Source: Hyphomonas chukchiensis (lineage in GTDB: Bacteria; Pseudomonadota; Alphaproteobacteria; Caulobacterales; Hyphomonadaceae). From it: 64,000 nt of DNA. Each line of letters starts with the position of its first letter. Positions within the stretch are counted from its first letter, which is position 1. The DNA lies in assembly GCF_000682695.1 (NCBI RefSeq), contig NZ_AWFG01000019.1:124001-188000 (forward strand), given 5' to 3'. A program made the translations under genes and the position numbers. Below the pieces are notes generated by a model. That model was given only the letters and a program-made list of their open reading frames with translations, was not told where the DNA came from and ran no database searches. Of this stretch, positions 1-8,239 are shown in pieces.

Positions 1-1
1 C

Positions 2-145
2 ACGCAGGCAGATCCTGTCGACGACCTGCCTACACGTGAGGCGCGGGTTTATGCCGCCCTCGTGGATTTGTGCGAGCGATGCGGAGACGCGCCCGTCAGG
101 ATGGCCGATCATCAGGATATCCGGGAGCGGATCATGCGGTCATGA
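2..145 (+). CDS. C-terminal end of an upstream gene (partial, unknown)
   Basis: An open frame without stops enters from the left edge and ends at TGA 143-145. That stop overlaps the ATG at 142 of the next gene as ATGA, the usual sign of translational coupling. The visible 47 residues are hydrophilic, with two cysteines (LCERCGD) and an Arg-rich end (IRERIMRS). Too little is present to name a family. Because the next two genes are membrane proteins coupled in the same way, it probably belongs to the same operon. Confidence 0.55.
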   Translation, partial: TQADPVDDLPTREARVYAALVDLCERCGDAPVRMADHQDIRERIMRS

Positions 146-1101
146 CGTTCGGGGGAAAGGGGCGCGCCTGGAAACTGGCTCTGCTCACGCTGGGCTGGGC
201 GGCGCTGATCTATTTCCTTGTCCGCTCCCTGAACCGGCTTCCGTCGCTCGATGAATGGGGGCGCTTCCTGCATGGCGATGCGATTTCGGCCGGCCTCGTC
301 TTTGGCGCATGCTTCCTTGTCTGCACGGCGCTCAGGACTTTTCGATTTGGATACCTGCTGCGCCTGTCGAGTCCCGTGCCCTGGAGCGAGATCACACTGG
401 CTTTTCCATGGCTGTTCATGATCGGTGCGATCACACCGCTGCGTCTGGGCGAGGGCTTGCGCGCGGTGTGGATCCGGCAGCATGGCGGTGCGAGCATTGA
501 CGCCATCGGCTACTGGTTTGCAGAGCGCTGGACAGACCTGATCATGCTCGCGGCGTTTGCGCTTATCGGCATCGTTGCCGCCCCGGCCGTTGCGGGTCTT
601 GGCCTCTGGGCATGGCTGGTCGCGGGCAGTATGATCGCAGGGTATTTCGTGCTCTGGCTCGTTGCGCGCCCTGTGCTGGGACGACTGGGCGAGAAGTTGC
701 CGGTTGGGGCCGACCTCTCAGGGCGGTTCCTCAATGCGTTGCGGTACATGGACTCCCCCAAGGTTCATGGCACGGTCGTTGGGCTCACAGTGGCCATCTG
801 GCTTATCCTCGCCTTCGGGTTCTGGGTTGTCCTGAATGCTGCCTTTGGCGGAGGGGTATCTTTTGCGGTGGCGCTGGGATGCGTAGCTGCGGTCAATCTC
901 TCGGCGTTCCTGTCGGTTGCGCCTGCAAACCTTGGTAGCTTCCAGGCGGCGATGATCGCAATGCTTGCGCTTTATGGTTTTGGGCCTGAAACAGGATTCA
1001 TGGCTGCCGTGCTGATACAGGGGATCGGTCTTGTCGTGACGCTTGTGACCGGGTCGGTCGCCAGAGCGATCATTGCCATGCGTTCGTTGAGGAAAGCATG
1101 A
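142..1101 (+). CDS. Flippase-like / lysylphosphatidylglycerol synthase TM-region family membrane protein
   Basis: This is a 319-residue polytopic inner-membrane protein with about seven or eight hydrophobic helices. The pattern of paired helices with a conserved P-x-R-x-G-E segment (ITPLRLGEGLRAVWI) matches the UPF0104/LPG_synthase_TM family, whose members include flippase-like domains working on lipids or lipid-linked sugars. A longer frame opens at 70, but I chose ATG 142 because it overlaps the stop of the preceding frame as ATGA and removes a 24-residue Arg-rich extension. There is no C-terminal aminoacyl-transferase domain, so it is not a complete MprF. It also overlaps the next gene by ATGA. 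The substrate cannot be read from the sequence. Confidence 0.75.
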   Translation: MTFGGKGRAWKLALLTLGWAALIYFLVRSLNRLPSLDEWGRFLHGDAISAGLVFGACFLVCTALRTFRFGYLLRLSSPVPWSEITLAFPWLFMIGAITPLRLGEGLRAVWIRQHGGASIDAIGYWFAERWTDLIMLAAFALIGIVAAPAVAGLGLWAWLVAGSMIAGYFVLWLVARPVLGRLGEKLPVGADLSGRFLNALRYMDSPKVHGTVVGLTVAIWLILAFGFWVVLNAAFGGGVSFAVALGCVAAVNLSAFLSVAPANLGSFQAAMIAMLALYGFGPETGFMAAVLIQGIGLVVTLVTGSVARAIIAMRSLRKA

Positions 1102-3293
1102 CCCGCCAATCGCTGCGCCTTTCGAATCTGCCGGGCTTTGCGATTCCCGCCATCCTGTTTCTGGTGACGGTGATTGCCTACCTCGCTTTCTACCATGACT
1201 TCATTCTATCGACCTTCCTGATCGAGGATGACAACCGGCACCTTGCGCGCGGGATTTTCCACCAGGTCGAGACGGTCAACGATTCTCCGGGGAAGTTCTA
1301 CGTGATCATGCTGGGGTCGCTGACGGGGTCCATAGCGTTCGTGAAGTCGCTGACGCTCGTGTTCTTTGGCCTGAGTGCCGCGTTCATCTATCTGGTCCTA
1401 AAGCCTCTCATTGACAGCCGCCTCCTGCGCGCGGGCGTGGCGCTTTTCATCACGACTTTCCCCGTTGCCGTAGACCAGCCCTACTTCCTGACGGGCGCGC
1501 ATCCCACGATGGGTGTGGCCATGGTGATGGGCGCGTTGGCATGGGTGACGCTAAGCCTCCATTCGGGACGCAGGATCAATGCTGCGTTGGTGGGCGCGGT
1601 GATCATCAGCGTCGTCGCCTTCCGCTTCTCACCGACCATGTTCCTGATGCCGATCGCGCCAGCGTTATGGGCGGCGGCGGGCGTTCTGGTTGGAAAGCTC
1701 GGTCGCAAATACCTGCTCTTCTATTGCGTTCCGGTGATCCTGCTCGGCGTGCTGCTCGCATGGCTCGGTTATCAGACAGCGCATTATACGAGCAATTCCA
1801 ACTGGAGCTCGGCGCCAGAGGCGAGCGTGTTCACAAACCTCATCAAGGCCGTGACCCAGCCGTTCCTGCGACTGAAAGGCCACTTCGGTGCGGCGTTCGT
1901 GGTCTATTCGGCGCTGGCATTCGTCATGGTCGGCCTATCGGCCATCTCCGCCATACGGGTTGGCCGGGCTTTCAACGCGCGCAAGGGGCCCCTGACGGAG
2001 CCGGACCGGATGAGGCTGTTCGTCTTCCTGGCGTGCGCCATCGCCGGCGGGCTGGCCTTTGGGCCGTCCGCGCTCGCCGCCAATTTTCTCGACCGCTATT
2101 CGGTGACTGTCGTGTTCTTCACGAGCCTCGGCCTGGCCGCATTCGCGTCTATGTCGCTTCCCCGCACGGCGCCGCGTGTCTTGATGGGGATTGCGGCTAT
2201 TCTCCTGGTGGCCTCTGCCTGGAACATGTCGATCCGTTCGGATGCGGCTTATCTCAGACATGGCAGGGCGTTGGCGACGCATCAGCAGATGAGTCAGATC
2301 GCCCACCGCGATGCCGCCCTCTGGCCCCAGAATGCACAGGTCGTATTCCTCCTCGGGACGGGGGAAGGCACCACCACGGGCGGCCTGAACCACTGGAGCA
2401 CCTGGTATGTCCGCGCGCTTGCGGGGCGCGACGACCTTCTCGGCCTTGTCGGCTTCGACAAATGGGCGACCGAGGATCCATTCGTGGACGCCTACCGCGA
2501 TCACGGCGACGAATACTGGAACGCGAATCATTCCCGCCGGCTCAAGATGGTCGGCCTTGAGCGCGATCGGCCGACATTCGTGTACTATATTAAGCGCGGC
2601 GACGCCCTGCCGGAGGCCATTCCCGTCGCATTCCCGGCGGGCGATCACCTTGTCGTCATGGCGCCGGGCGAGACGCGTGCGTCCGTAGGCGATGCCCGTC
2701 CGACGGGGCCCGTCCCCGCGACAGCCTTCCTCTGGCGGCCTGCGCAAAAAGGGTTTGTCTCGCGCGCCGGCTGCGCAGGTGAATTTCCTGCGGCGCGCGT
2801 TCCGAAAGATGTCAGGACGTATTCCACCGCTGGCGGTGAACGCCATGACATGAGGGCCGGCATTCCGGAGGGGGCGTGCTTCAGCCTTGAAATCGTGGGA
2901 CGTCCGGCGACGCCCGTCACGGGGCCAATAGCCAACACTATAAATACGCCGCCCATGCCGATGCTTGGGAACGCCTTGGCGGTCTCCCAGAAGGACACCT
3001 ACTACTCCGTTATCTTGCGGGACACAGGCGAGGAGGTGCGGCTTGTTCATGGCGGAGATGATCAAACGTTCCGAATCGTCATTTACGGCAAGGCCGGCCG
3101 GTGGGCGGAAATGTATGCGGGCGGCTACAGCTACCCGCTTCCGGTTTCAATTCTCAAGGACGGCCTGTTGCTGGGCAAAGGCTTTCGCGAGCGGTCGTGG
3201 GCTGGCGCGCTAACGCTCGCGCTGGCGGTCGATGGCGACTGGAAACCCGGTATGCTGGACGTGAAAGACGAACGCGACGCAAGATTGGAGTAG
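1098..3293 (+). CDS. Large membrane protein with C-terminal soluble domain, unknown function
   Basis: This 731-residue protein starts at an ATG overlapping the previous stop (ATGA). About the first 390 residues form roughly ten hydrophobic segments, with an acidic patch (IEDDNRH) after the first helix. That layout resembles GT-C type glycosyltransferases and O-antigen or EPS membrane proteins. The remaining 340 or so residues are mostly hydrophilic and presumably lie on one side of the membrane. I see no known catalytic motif in the C-terminal part. Coupling to a flippase-like protein suggests handling of a lipid-linked glycan or phospholipid, which is inference. Confidence 0.6.
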   Translation: MTRQSLRLSNLPGFAIPAILFLVTVIAYLAFYHDFILSTFLIEDDNRHLARGIFHQVETVNDSPGKFYVIMLGSLTGSIAFVKSLTLVFFGLSAAFIYLVLKPLIDSRLLRAGVALFITTFPVAVDQPYFLTGAHPTMGVAMVMGALAWVTLSLHSGRRINAALVGAVIISVVAFRFSPTMFLMPIAPALWAAAGVLVGKLGRKYLLFYCVPVILLGVLLAWLGYQTAHYTSNSNWSSAPEASVFTNLIKAVTQPFLRLKGHFGAAFVVYSALAFVMVGLSAISAIRVGRAFNARKGPLTEPDRMRLFVFLACAIAGGLAFGPSALAANFLDRYSVTVVFFTSLGLAAFASMSLPRTAPRVLMGIAAILLVASAWNMSIRSDAAYLRHGRALATHQQMSQIAHRDAALWPQNAQVVFLLGTGEGTTTGGLNHWSTWYVRALAGRDDLLGLVGFDKWATEDPFVDAYRDHGDEYWNANHSRRLKMVGLERDRPTFVYYIKRGDALPEAIPVAFPAGDHLVVMAPGETRASVGDARPTGPVPATAFLWRPAQKGFVSRAGCAGEFPAARVPKDVRTYSTAGGERHDMRAGIPEGACFSLEIVGRPATPVTGPIANTINTPPMPMLGNALAVSQKDTYYSVILRDTGEEVRLVHGGDDQTFRIVIYGKAGRWAEMYAGGYSYPLPVSILKDGLLLGKGFRERSWAGALTLALAVDGDWKPGMLDVKDERDARLE

Positions 3294-3377
3294 AGAGAAC
3301 CTTGGCCTGCAGGCACTGGTACCCGTATTGCCCTTCACACGACATTTTACAAAAATCTTCTAGGTCCCGGAATCAAA

Positions 3378-3404
3378 GAAGCCGCCCTGTCGAGGGGCGG
3401 CTTC
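3378..3404 (-). terminator. Hairpin, probable terminator of the 26-codon ORF
   Basis: A perfect 10-bp stem (3378-3387 pairing with 3395-3404) surrounds a 7-nt loop. On the minus strand the stem is followed by TTTGATT, a short and imperfect U-tract. On the plus strand no T-run follows, so the minus-strand direction is favoured. Confidence 0.55.
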
Positions 3405-3461
3405 CGTGAGCCCATGGGGCTAGTCAGGTCCGGGCGGCGTTACAGCGGCCCTACCGCGTCT

Positions 3462-3542
3462 CTAGGTGTTGATTGGAGGCTGCTCCAGCCAGACACCATA
3501 GGACACAGACCCAACGGCCTCACCTGGTTTCTCACTCGACAT
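3462..3542 (-). CDS. 26-residue small ORF with near-perfect Shine-Dalgarno
   Basis: ATG at 3542-3540 runs to TAG at 3464-3462. The peptide begins MSSEKPGEAV, has a central aromatic stretch (SYGVWLEQ) and ends QPPINT. Directly upstream on the minus strand is GAAAGGAGGTGATCC, complementary over about 15 nt to the 3' end of 16S rRNA, with six bases between AGGAGG and the ATG, which is ideal spacing. The ORF sits between two minus-strand terminators and so looks like its own unit. It has no signal peptide, membrane segment or obvious RiPP leader, and I do not recognise the family. It could be a small protein, or a leader peptide acting through its translation. The RBS is the main evidence that it is real. 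Confidence 0.55.
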   Translation of the reverse strand: MSSEKPGEAVGSVSYGVWLEQPPINT

Positions 3543-3557
3543 GGATCACCTCCTTTC
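3543..3557 (-). promoter_or_regulatory. Unusually complete Shine-Dalgarno sequence
   Basis: Minus-strand GAAAGGAGGTGATCC is the complement of the canonical 16S rRNA 3' tail over its whole length. No other gene start I inspected in this window has more than about seven matching bases. A 5-bp hairpin (CGTGC 3561-3565, GCACG 3571-3575) lies just upstream. Confidence 0.6.
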
Positions 3558-3671
3558 AAACGTGCTGCTTGCACGGACTTTGTCCCGGACCATCCAGAAC
3601 AAGACGAAGTTAAGCATGATTTGCGCCAACACCAAGTTAAGAACGCGCTTTTTGCGTGATCTTTTTGGTTG

Positions 3672-3706
3672 AAAAGAAAAAACGCCCGGACGTGATGTCC
3701 GGGCGT
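3672..3706 (-). terminator. Rho-independent terminator of the RcnB-like gene
   Basis: A perfect 10-bp GC-rich stem (3682-3691 with 3697-3706) has a 5-nt loop and is followed on the minus strand by a run of six T, a C and four T. It lies about 30 bp past the stop of the minus-strand gene at 3737-4270. This is the clearest intrinsic terminator in the window. Confidence 0.85.
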
Positions 3707-3736
3707 GAATCAAGTGATGAAATTTCAGGCACTTAG

Positions 3737-4270
3737 CTAGTTTGTGGCGATGACACCAATCGCGAGACCGATGATCGCGCCGGTCGCCACGGAGGCGAGA
3801 ATCGCATCGCCCCGGTCATAATCGCGGGCCCAATAGTAACCACGCGGTGGGTCGTAGAGGCCATAGCGGCCATAGTCGCGGATATAAACGGTTTGCGGAT
3901 GGGGGTGGTAATAACCCCCAACGGCATAGCGGGGGACGTAGCGCGGGGGCGGCGCGTAGTAGCGCGGCGGGGTATAATAGACGCGTGCTGGCGCGCGGCC
4001 GTAATAGCGCGGGCCGCTGTAATAGTTTTTGTAGTTGTTGTGGCGATTGTCATGGCGGTAGTCGCGGCGGTCATCGCGGCGATGGTCACGTCTGCCATCC
4101 CGGCGATCATCGCGCCGGTCATAACCCCGATGATCATTGCCGCGTGAATAGTGGCCTCCACGGTCATCATGGCCCCGGCGACCCTGGTCTGCGTTGGCCA
4201 TAGGGGCGATCAACAAGCCAACCGCTGCAGTTGCCGCTACAAGACGGGAAATATTCTTGAACAGTTTCAT
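3737..4270 (-). CDS. RcnB-like secreted protein, Arg/Asp- and Tyr-rich
   Basis: This 177-residue protein has an N-terminal signal peptide ending near ANA-DQ. A low-complexity stretch (about residues 30-80) of repeated RRD/RRDG/HRRD units follows, then a Tyr/Pro-rich part (about 83-125). The C-terminal segment with YIRDYGRYGLYDPPRGYYWARD matches the RcnB-type domain, and a final hydrophobic stretch resembles a glycine-zipper helix (ASVATGAIIGLAIGVIATN). E. coli RcnB is a small periplasmic protein linked to Ni/Co homeostasis. Whether this longer alphaproteobacterial form shares that role is not known. It is monocistronic, with its own terminator downstream. Confidence 0.7.
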   Translation of the reverse strand: MKLFKNISRLVAATAAVGLLIAPMANADQGRRGHDDRGGHYSRGNDHRGYDRRDDRRDGRRDHRRDDRRDYRHDNRHNNYKNYYSGPRYYGRAPARVYYTPPRYYAPPPRYVPRYAVGGYYHPHPQTVYIRDYGRYGLYDPPRGYYWARDYDRGDAILASVATGAIIGLAIGVIATN

Positions 4271-4409
4271 GGCACTCTTGCCTCCGATGTTCGGTAGTCC
4301 TGACCAATGCCGGAACCACCGATAAGTTGCCGCACACCTGCGCGACCTTGAAGCAAGAATTAAGCCTTTCGGGCTGAACTGTGCCTGAACACCATGTTAA
4401 GGAAGCGCC

Positions 4410-4844
4410 ATGGCAGATTTTGGCGATCTTCACGTATCAGGCGAGTTGACGGTTCCCGCCTGGGAACTGAGCGAAGCCTTCGTACGCGCTTCGGGCCCCG
4501 GAGGGCAGAACGTCAACAAGGTTTCGTCGGCTGTTCAGCTGACCTGGGTTGTCGAGGCGTCGTCCATTCCGGCCGAGGTGAAGGCGCGGTTCGCCAAGCT
4601 CTATGGCAGCCGGATGACGAATGATGGTCGCATCATTGTCGAAGCCAGCGAATACCGCAGCCAGCCGATGAACAGGGAGGCCGCTCGCAAGCGTCTTGCC
4701 CAGATGATCCAGAAGGCTTCCATCCGCCCCAAGCGCCGCATTGCGACACGGCCGACGGCTGGCAGCGTGCGCCGGCGCATCAAGGCCAAGAAGCGCCGGG
4801 GCGAGATAAAGTCGCTGCGAGGCGATGTAACGCCGGAGGACTAG
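4410..4844 (+). CDS. arfB: Alternative ribosome-rescue peptidyl-tRNA hydrolase ArfB
   Basis: This 144-residue class-I release-factor-like protein releases peptides from ribosomes stalled without a stop codon. The catalytic GGQ lies at residues 31-33 in GPGGQNVNKVSS. The C-terminal tail is strongly basic (KRRIATRP, RRRIKAKKRRG), as needed to occupy the empty mRNA channel. Length and layout match YaeJ/ArfB rather than full-length RF1/RF2, which carry extra codon-recognition domains. Its stop interlocks with that of the convergent dsbA-like gene at a CTAG. Confidence 0.93.
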   Translation: MADFGDLHVSGELTVPAWELSEAFVRASGPGGQNVNKVSSAVQLTWVVEASSIPAEVKARFAKLYGSRMTNDGRIIVEASEYRSQPMNREAARKRLAQMIQKASIRPKRRIATRPTAGSVRRRIKAKKRRGEIKSLRGDVTPED

Positions 4845-5584
4845 CTTTCCAGCTCGGCCTTGATGGCGGCATCCAGCTTTGCCATGTCGGCGCCCTCGAT
4901 GTGCGTGCCGCCAACGAAGAAGCCTGGCGTTCCGCCGACTTCGAGTTTGCGACCCAGGTCTTTCATGTCGGAGAGCTGTTTCTGGATTTCCATCGACTTC
5001 ATGTCGGCGCGCATCTTGTTCACGTCGATACCAAGCGATTCAGCGATTGCATCGATGCGCTTGTCGGTGAGGTCGTCGTTCGACTTCAGCTCCATGAGGG
5101 CAACGTGCATCTTGTTGTACTTGTCCTGCTTGCCTGCGGCGAGCGCGGCAAGGGAGGCCGTTTCGCTGATGCCGCCGAAGATCGGCAGTTCCTTGAAGAC
5201 GACACGCACCTTGCCATCATATTGGGCTGGCAGGCCCTGCACGGTCTCGACCGAACGTTTGCAGTAACCGCAACGGTAATCAAAGAATTCGACAACCGTC
5301 ACTTTTGCATCGGCAGGACCGATCGAATGATCGCTGGCGAGGCTGTAGAGCTTGTCTTTCTGGCTCGAAATGGCTGCTTGCTGAGAGGCTGCCGCCTCGG
5401 CGCGCTGTTTCTCACCGAGTGCCACGAGGGCGTCTTCGATGACTTCAGGGTGCTCGACAATATATTCGTGGACGATCACTTCGATCTCGGCCTTGGTCAT
5501 CTGGCTGGTGGGCTTGCCCTGCGCGCAGGCTGGGGTCAGGGCAATGGCGGTCATCGCCGCTGCGGTGAACAGTTTGCGTATCAT
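4841..5584 (-). CDS. DsbA-family periplasmic thiol oxidoreductase (Com1/ScsC-like)
   Basis: This 247-residue exported protein has a signal peptide (about residues 1-22), an alpha-helical N-terminal extension (about 28-80) and a thioredoxin fold with active site CGYC at 105-108. GGTPGFFVGG in the C-terminal third carries the cis-proline. The N-terminal extension places it near the Com1/ScsC/BdbD type rather than E. coli DsbA. It follows the M48 protease gene on the same strand with a gap of about 96 bp, so the two envelope quality-control genes may be co-transcribed. Confidence 0.9.
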   Translation of the reverse strand: MIRKLFTAAAMTAIALTPACAQGKPTSQMTKAEIEVIVHEYIVEHPEVIEDALVALGEKQRAEAAASQQAAISSQKDKLYSLASDHSIGPADAKVTVVEFFDYRCGYCKRSVETVQGLPAQYDGKVRVVFKELPIFGGISETASLAALAAGKQDKYNKMHVALMELKSNDDLTDKRIDAIAESLGIDVNKMRADMKSMEIQKQLSDMKDLGRKLEVGGTPGFFVGGTHIEGADMAKLDAAIKAELES

Positions 5585-5680
5585 GGGGTGGGCCTTTTCA
5601 GTATTCGATACAATGTCGTCGCTAACCGTCCTGTATACGGCCAGCGGTGTCAGCGTCCATCACTCCTGACAGAAAGTTGA

Positions 5681-7126
5681 TCAGCGCCCGTCAGTCGTGA
5701 TGTCGGTTGCGAAATTGCCGAAAGGCATATCGCGACCGCTGCTCTGGATGGACAGGCGAGGGCCCCGGTTGGCGCGGTCATAGAAACTGCGATTGTCCGG
5801 ATTGTTTGGATCGGTGATCAGCATGATGTCGTCCGCCCGGCGGAAGTTTGGCGTGCCACGCTCAAGCTGGTCGGCAGCGCGGTGGGCGAAGGCATTGGCC
5901 CGCACGATGTCCCCGATTGCATAGGCGGATTCTGCTGTGGCGAGCTGTGCCTCGGCGCGGCGACCCTGTTTGTCCAGGGTGATGGCGAGCTGGGCCCACG
6001 CGAAAGCATTATCCGGCTCGGCGATCAGTGCGTCGCGCAGGGCGGCTTCGGCGGCTTCCACATCGCCTGGTTCATCGCGGGCATTGAGCGAGCGGGCATA
6101 GTTGATGAGTAGTAGCGGCTGGCCGGGTTTCAGCTCCAGCGAGCGCTTGTGCGGGGCAACCGATTCGGCCGTGCGACCGCTCTCGAACAGGATCTGGCCC
6201 TTCAGCTCGTGGAAATAGGGATTGTCGGGTTCGCGCTCGAGAAGGATGTCGACCTCTTTAAGGGCAACATCGATGTCTGAGACCTGCAGCGCTGCAATGG
6301 AGCGGGCATAGTGCGCCGGCTCGCCGTCATCGGTCGCGGGATATTCGTTGCGTACCTTGTTGGCCGTATCGAGGAAGCCGATCAGCTTCGCGCGCATCAT
6401 GTCATATTGATACTTCTCGCGCTCGGTCGGCGGTTCGTCCATCAGGCCGGATTGCTCGGCGAGCTGGCGCACGGCGCGGATACGATCAGAGGCCAGCGGG
6501 TGGGATCGGAAATAGGGGTAGCGGCGGGCATTCGAGAGGACTTCCTGGTAACGGAACTTGTCGAAGAAGCGGACGATGCCGCCCGTCGATTCGTGCAGTT
6601 GGCTCAGGTATTCCACGGCAGCGGCGTCGGCCATGGATTCCTCCGCGCGCGTGTGGACGAAGAAGTTCAGCGCGGCGAATTGCTGCGAACTGCCGATCAG
6701 GGCTGCACCGGCGCCGCCTTCGCCTGCGGCGAGGGCAAGGATGCCGAGGCCGATCGAGATGAGCGCGGGGCGCGAGGCGATTTCGGCGGCGCGTTGGCGG
6801 CTGACGCTGTGGCCACACGCGATATGGCAGGTTTCGTGCGCGATGACGCCCTTGATCTCGTCAGGCGAGTCGGCAGCGATAATCAGGCCGGTATGGATGT
6901 GGATGTTCTGGCCGTTGGCGACGAAGGCGTTCAGGCTGGGATCGTTGATGATGTAGAAGCCTACATCCTTGGGGTTGAGGCCCGCGACGGTGAGAATCGG
7001 GTCGGTCCATTCGCGCAGGGTTTCCTCGATTTCGGCATCACGGATCAGGCTCTGCGCCGATGCGGTGAAGGCAAAGGCGGCAGCGGCAAGGGCCGTAGCA
7101 GCAAGACGCAGCAATTGTCGCGCCAT
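5681..7126 (-). CDS. Periplasmic M48 metalloprotease with C-terminal TPRs (BepA-like)
   Basis: This 481-residue protein has a signal peptide (about 1-25) and an M48 peptidase domain with zinc motif HETCH at 97-101. A glutamate in the downstream ESMADAAA segment is a likely third ligand. From about residue 260 onward there are TPR-like helical repeats. The architecture matches BepA/YfgC, which degrades or chaperones outer-membrane proteins during assembly. The DsbA-like gene just downstream on the same strand fits an outer-membrane folding role. The start has a good SD (GAGGAG). Confidence 0.9.
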   Translation of the reverse strand: MARQLLRLAATALAAAAFAFTASAQSLIRDAEIEETLREWTDPILTVAGLNPKDVGFYIINDPSLNAFVANGQNIHIHTGLIIAADSPDEIKGVIAHETCHIACGHSVSRQRAAEIASRPALISIGLGILALAAGEGGAGAALIGSSQQFAALNFFVHTRAEESMADAAAVEYLSQLHESTGGIVRFFDKFRYQEVLSNARRYPYFRSHPLASDRIRAVRQLAEQSGLMDEPPTEREKYQYDMMRAKLIGFLDTANKVRNEYPATDDGEPAHYARSIAALQVSDIDVALKEVDILLEREPDNPYFHELKGQILFESGRTAESVAPHKRSLELKPGQPLLLINYARSLNARDEPGDVEAAEAALRDALIAEPDNAFAWAQLAITLDKQGRRAEAQLATAESAYAIGDIVRANAFAHRAADQLERGTPNFRRADDIMLITDPNNPDNRSFYDRANRGPRLSIQSSGRDMPFGNFATDITTDGR

Positions 7127-7219
7127 GTCAGGCGTCTCCTCTTCGTGGAACCAGACATGCCAAGCTTAAGCAGCTACGCCAGTATTGGCGAGGGGGTAGG
7201 CACATCCATGACAGTAATG

Positions 7220-8239
7220 TCAGGAATTACCTGAGGCGAACATGAATGAAAGCGCCGGATCAAGCTGGATGCCTGTCTCGGTTCCGGCGGGTAGGGACAG
7301 GGCGCGCGGCACAAGGGATGTGAGCTGGAGGTCGCCGACATTCATGACGAGGCGCGCCATCGGCCCGGTCAGTCGGCTGGAAACAATAGTGGCGCTTACA
7401 GGAGACGTCGCATCGGGGATGACGCCTTCGGGGCGGATGACAATGATGGCGTCAGGGGCGATGGCCTCTTTCAGCAGGCCTGCGGGAAGGTCATGACCCG
7501 CGATAATGTTCACGGGGCCGAGCGCGGCGGCAATGTCGGCGCCCTGAGGCTTAAGGTAGACATCGGCGGCCTTGCCCTGTTGCAGGATGCGGCCTAATTT
7601 CATGATCGCGATATGATCGGCGCTTTCGAGTGCTTCGGCGGGGTCATGGGTCACCAGCAGCGCAGGCACGCCGGCCGCGCGAATGGCATCGAGGGCTTCT
7701 TCGCGGACCGTTCCGCGAAGCGACGGGTCGAGGCCGGAGAATGGCTCGTCCATCAGGATTGCCGCCGGGCGCGGGGCAAGGGCTCGTGCGATGGCGACAC
7801 GCTGTTGCTCTCCGCCGGAGAGTTCGTGCGGATAGGCACCGCTGCGGGCTCCAAGGCCGAGGCGTGAGAGCCATTGTGTGGCAATGGCGCGCGCCTCGTC
7901 TTTTGGCAGGTTGGCGAGGCCAAAGCCGACATTCTGCAGGGCTGTCAGATGGGGAAACAGGGCAAAATCCTGGAAGATCAGGCCGATGCGACGTTTCTCG
8001 GGCGCTAGCGTGCGGCCGGGTTCGGAAAGTATGGTCTCGCCGAGGCAGACCTTGCCGGTGTCGACTGGCTCAAGGCCCGCAAGCAGGCGCAGCAGGGTGG
8101 ACTTGCCGGCGCCGGACCCACCGAGCAGGGCTGTAATGGCGCCGGGCTGCAGGTCGAGCGACACGCCGGATACGACCGCAAGGCCGTCATAGACGCGGCT
8201 GACATCCTGCGCCGAGAGAGGGGTTGGGGCGAGGGTCAT
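7220..8239 (-). CDS. fbpC: Ferric iron ABC transporter, ATP-binding subunit
   Basis: This 339-residue ATPase energises iron import. It has Walker A GGSGAGKST at 40-48, signature LSGGEQQRVAIARAL, Walker B ILMDEPFSGLD, and a C-terminal TOBE-like regulatory domain (about 240-339). It overlaps the permease gene by 4 nt and is the last gene of a three-gene binding protein-permease-ATPase operon. Similar ATPases serve spermidine or sulfate systems. The iron assignment rests on the binding protein in the operon. Confidence 0.88.
   Translation of the reverse strand: MTLAPTPLSAQDVSRVYDGLAVVSGVSLDLQPGAITALLGGSGAGKSTLLRLLAGLEPVDTGKVCLGETILSEPGRTLAPEKRRIGLIFQDFALFPHLTALQNVGFGLANLPKDEARAIATQWLSRLGLGARSGAYPHELSGGEQQRVAIARALAPRPAAILMDEPFSGLDPSLRGTVREEALDAIRAAGVPALLVTHDPAEALESADHIAIMKLGRILQQGKAADVYLKPQGADIAAALGPVNIIAGHDLPAGLLKEAIAPDAIIVIRPEGVIPDATSPVSATIVSSRLTGPMARLVMNVGDLQLTSLVPRALSLPAGTETGIQLDPALSFMFASGNS

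Larger units (their letters stand above)
3294..3736. other. 443-bp intergenic interval with a minus-strand small transcription unit
   Basis: No long gene lies here. Reading the minus strand, it holds the terminator of the RcnB-like gene (3672-3706), a direct repeat of CTTAACTT (plus-strand AAGTTAAG at 3607-3614 and 3634-3641), a small hairpin (3561-3575), an exceptionally strong Shine-Dalgarno sequence, a 26-codon ORF and a second hairpin followed by a T-rich stretch (3378-3404). The order leader, RBS, ORF, terminator looks like an independent minus-strand gene. On the plus strand only the 3' end of the preceding gene's transcript is expected. Confidence 0.6.

Noticed and set aside
1935-3065. 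A 376-codon minus-strand open frame.
   Set aside because: It is antisense to the 731-residue membrane protein, which has a coupled start and clear membrane helices.
3543-3557. Plus-strand GGATCACCTCCTTTC, identical to the 3' end of 16S rRNA, considered as an rRNA fragment.
   Set aside because: The bases before it do not match 16S rRNA. It is explained as the complement of a strong minus-strand ribosome binding site.
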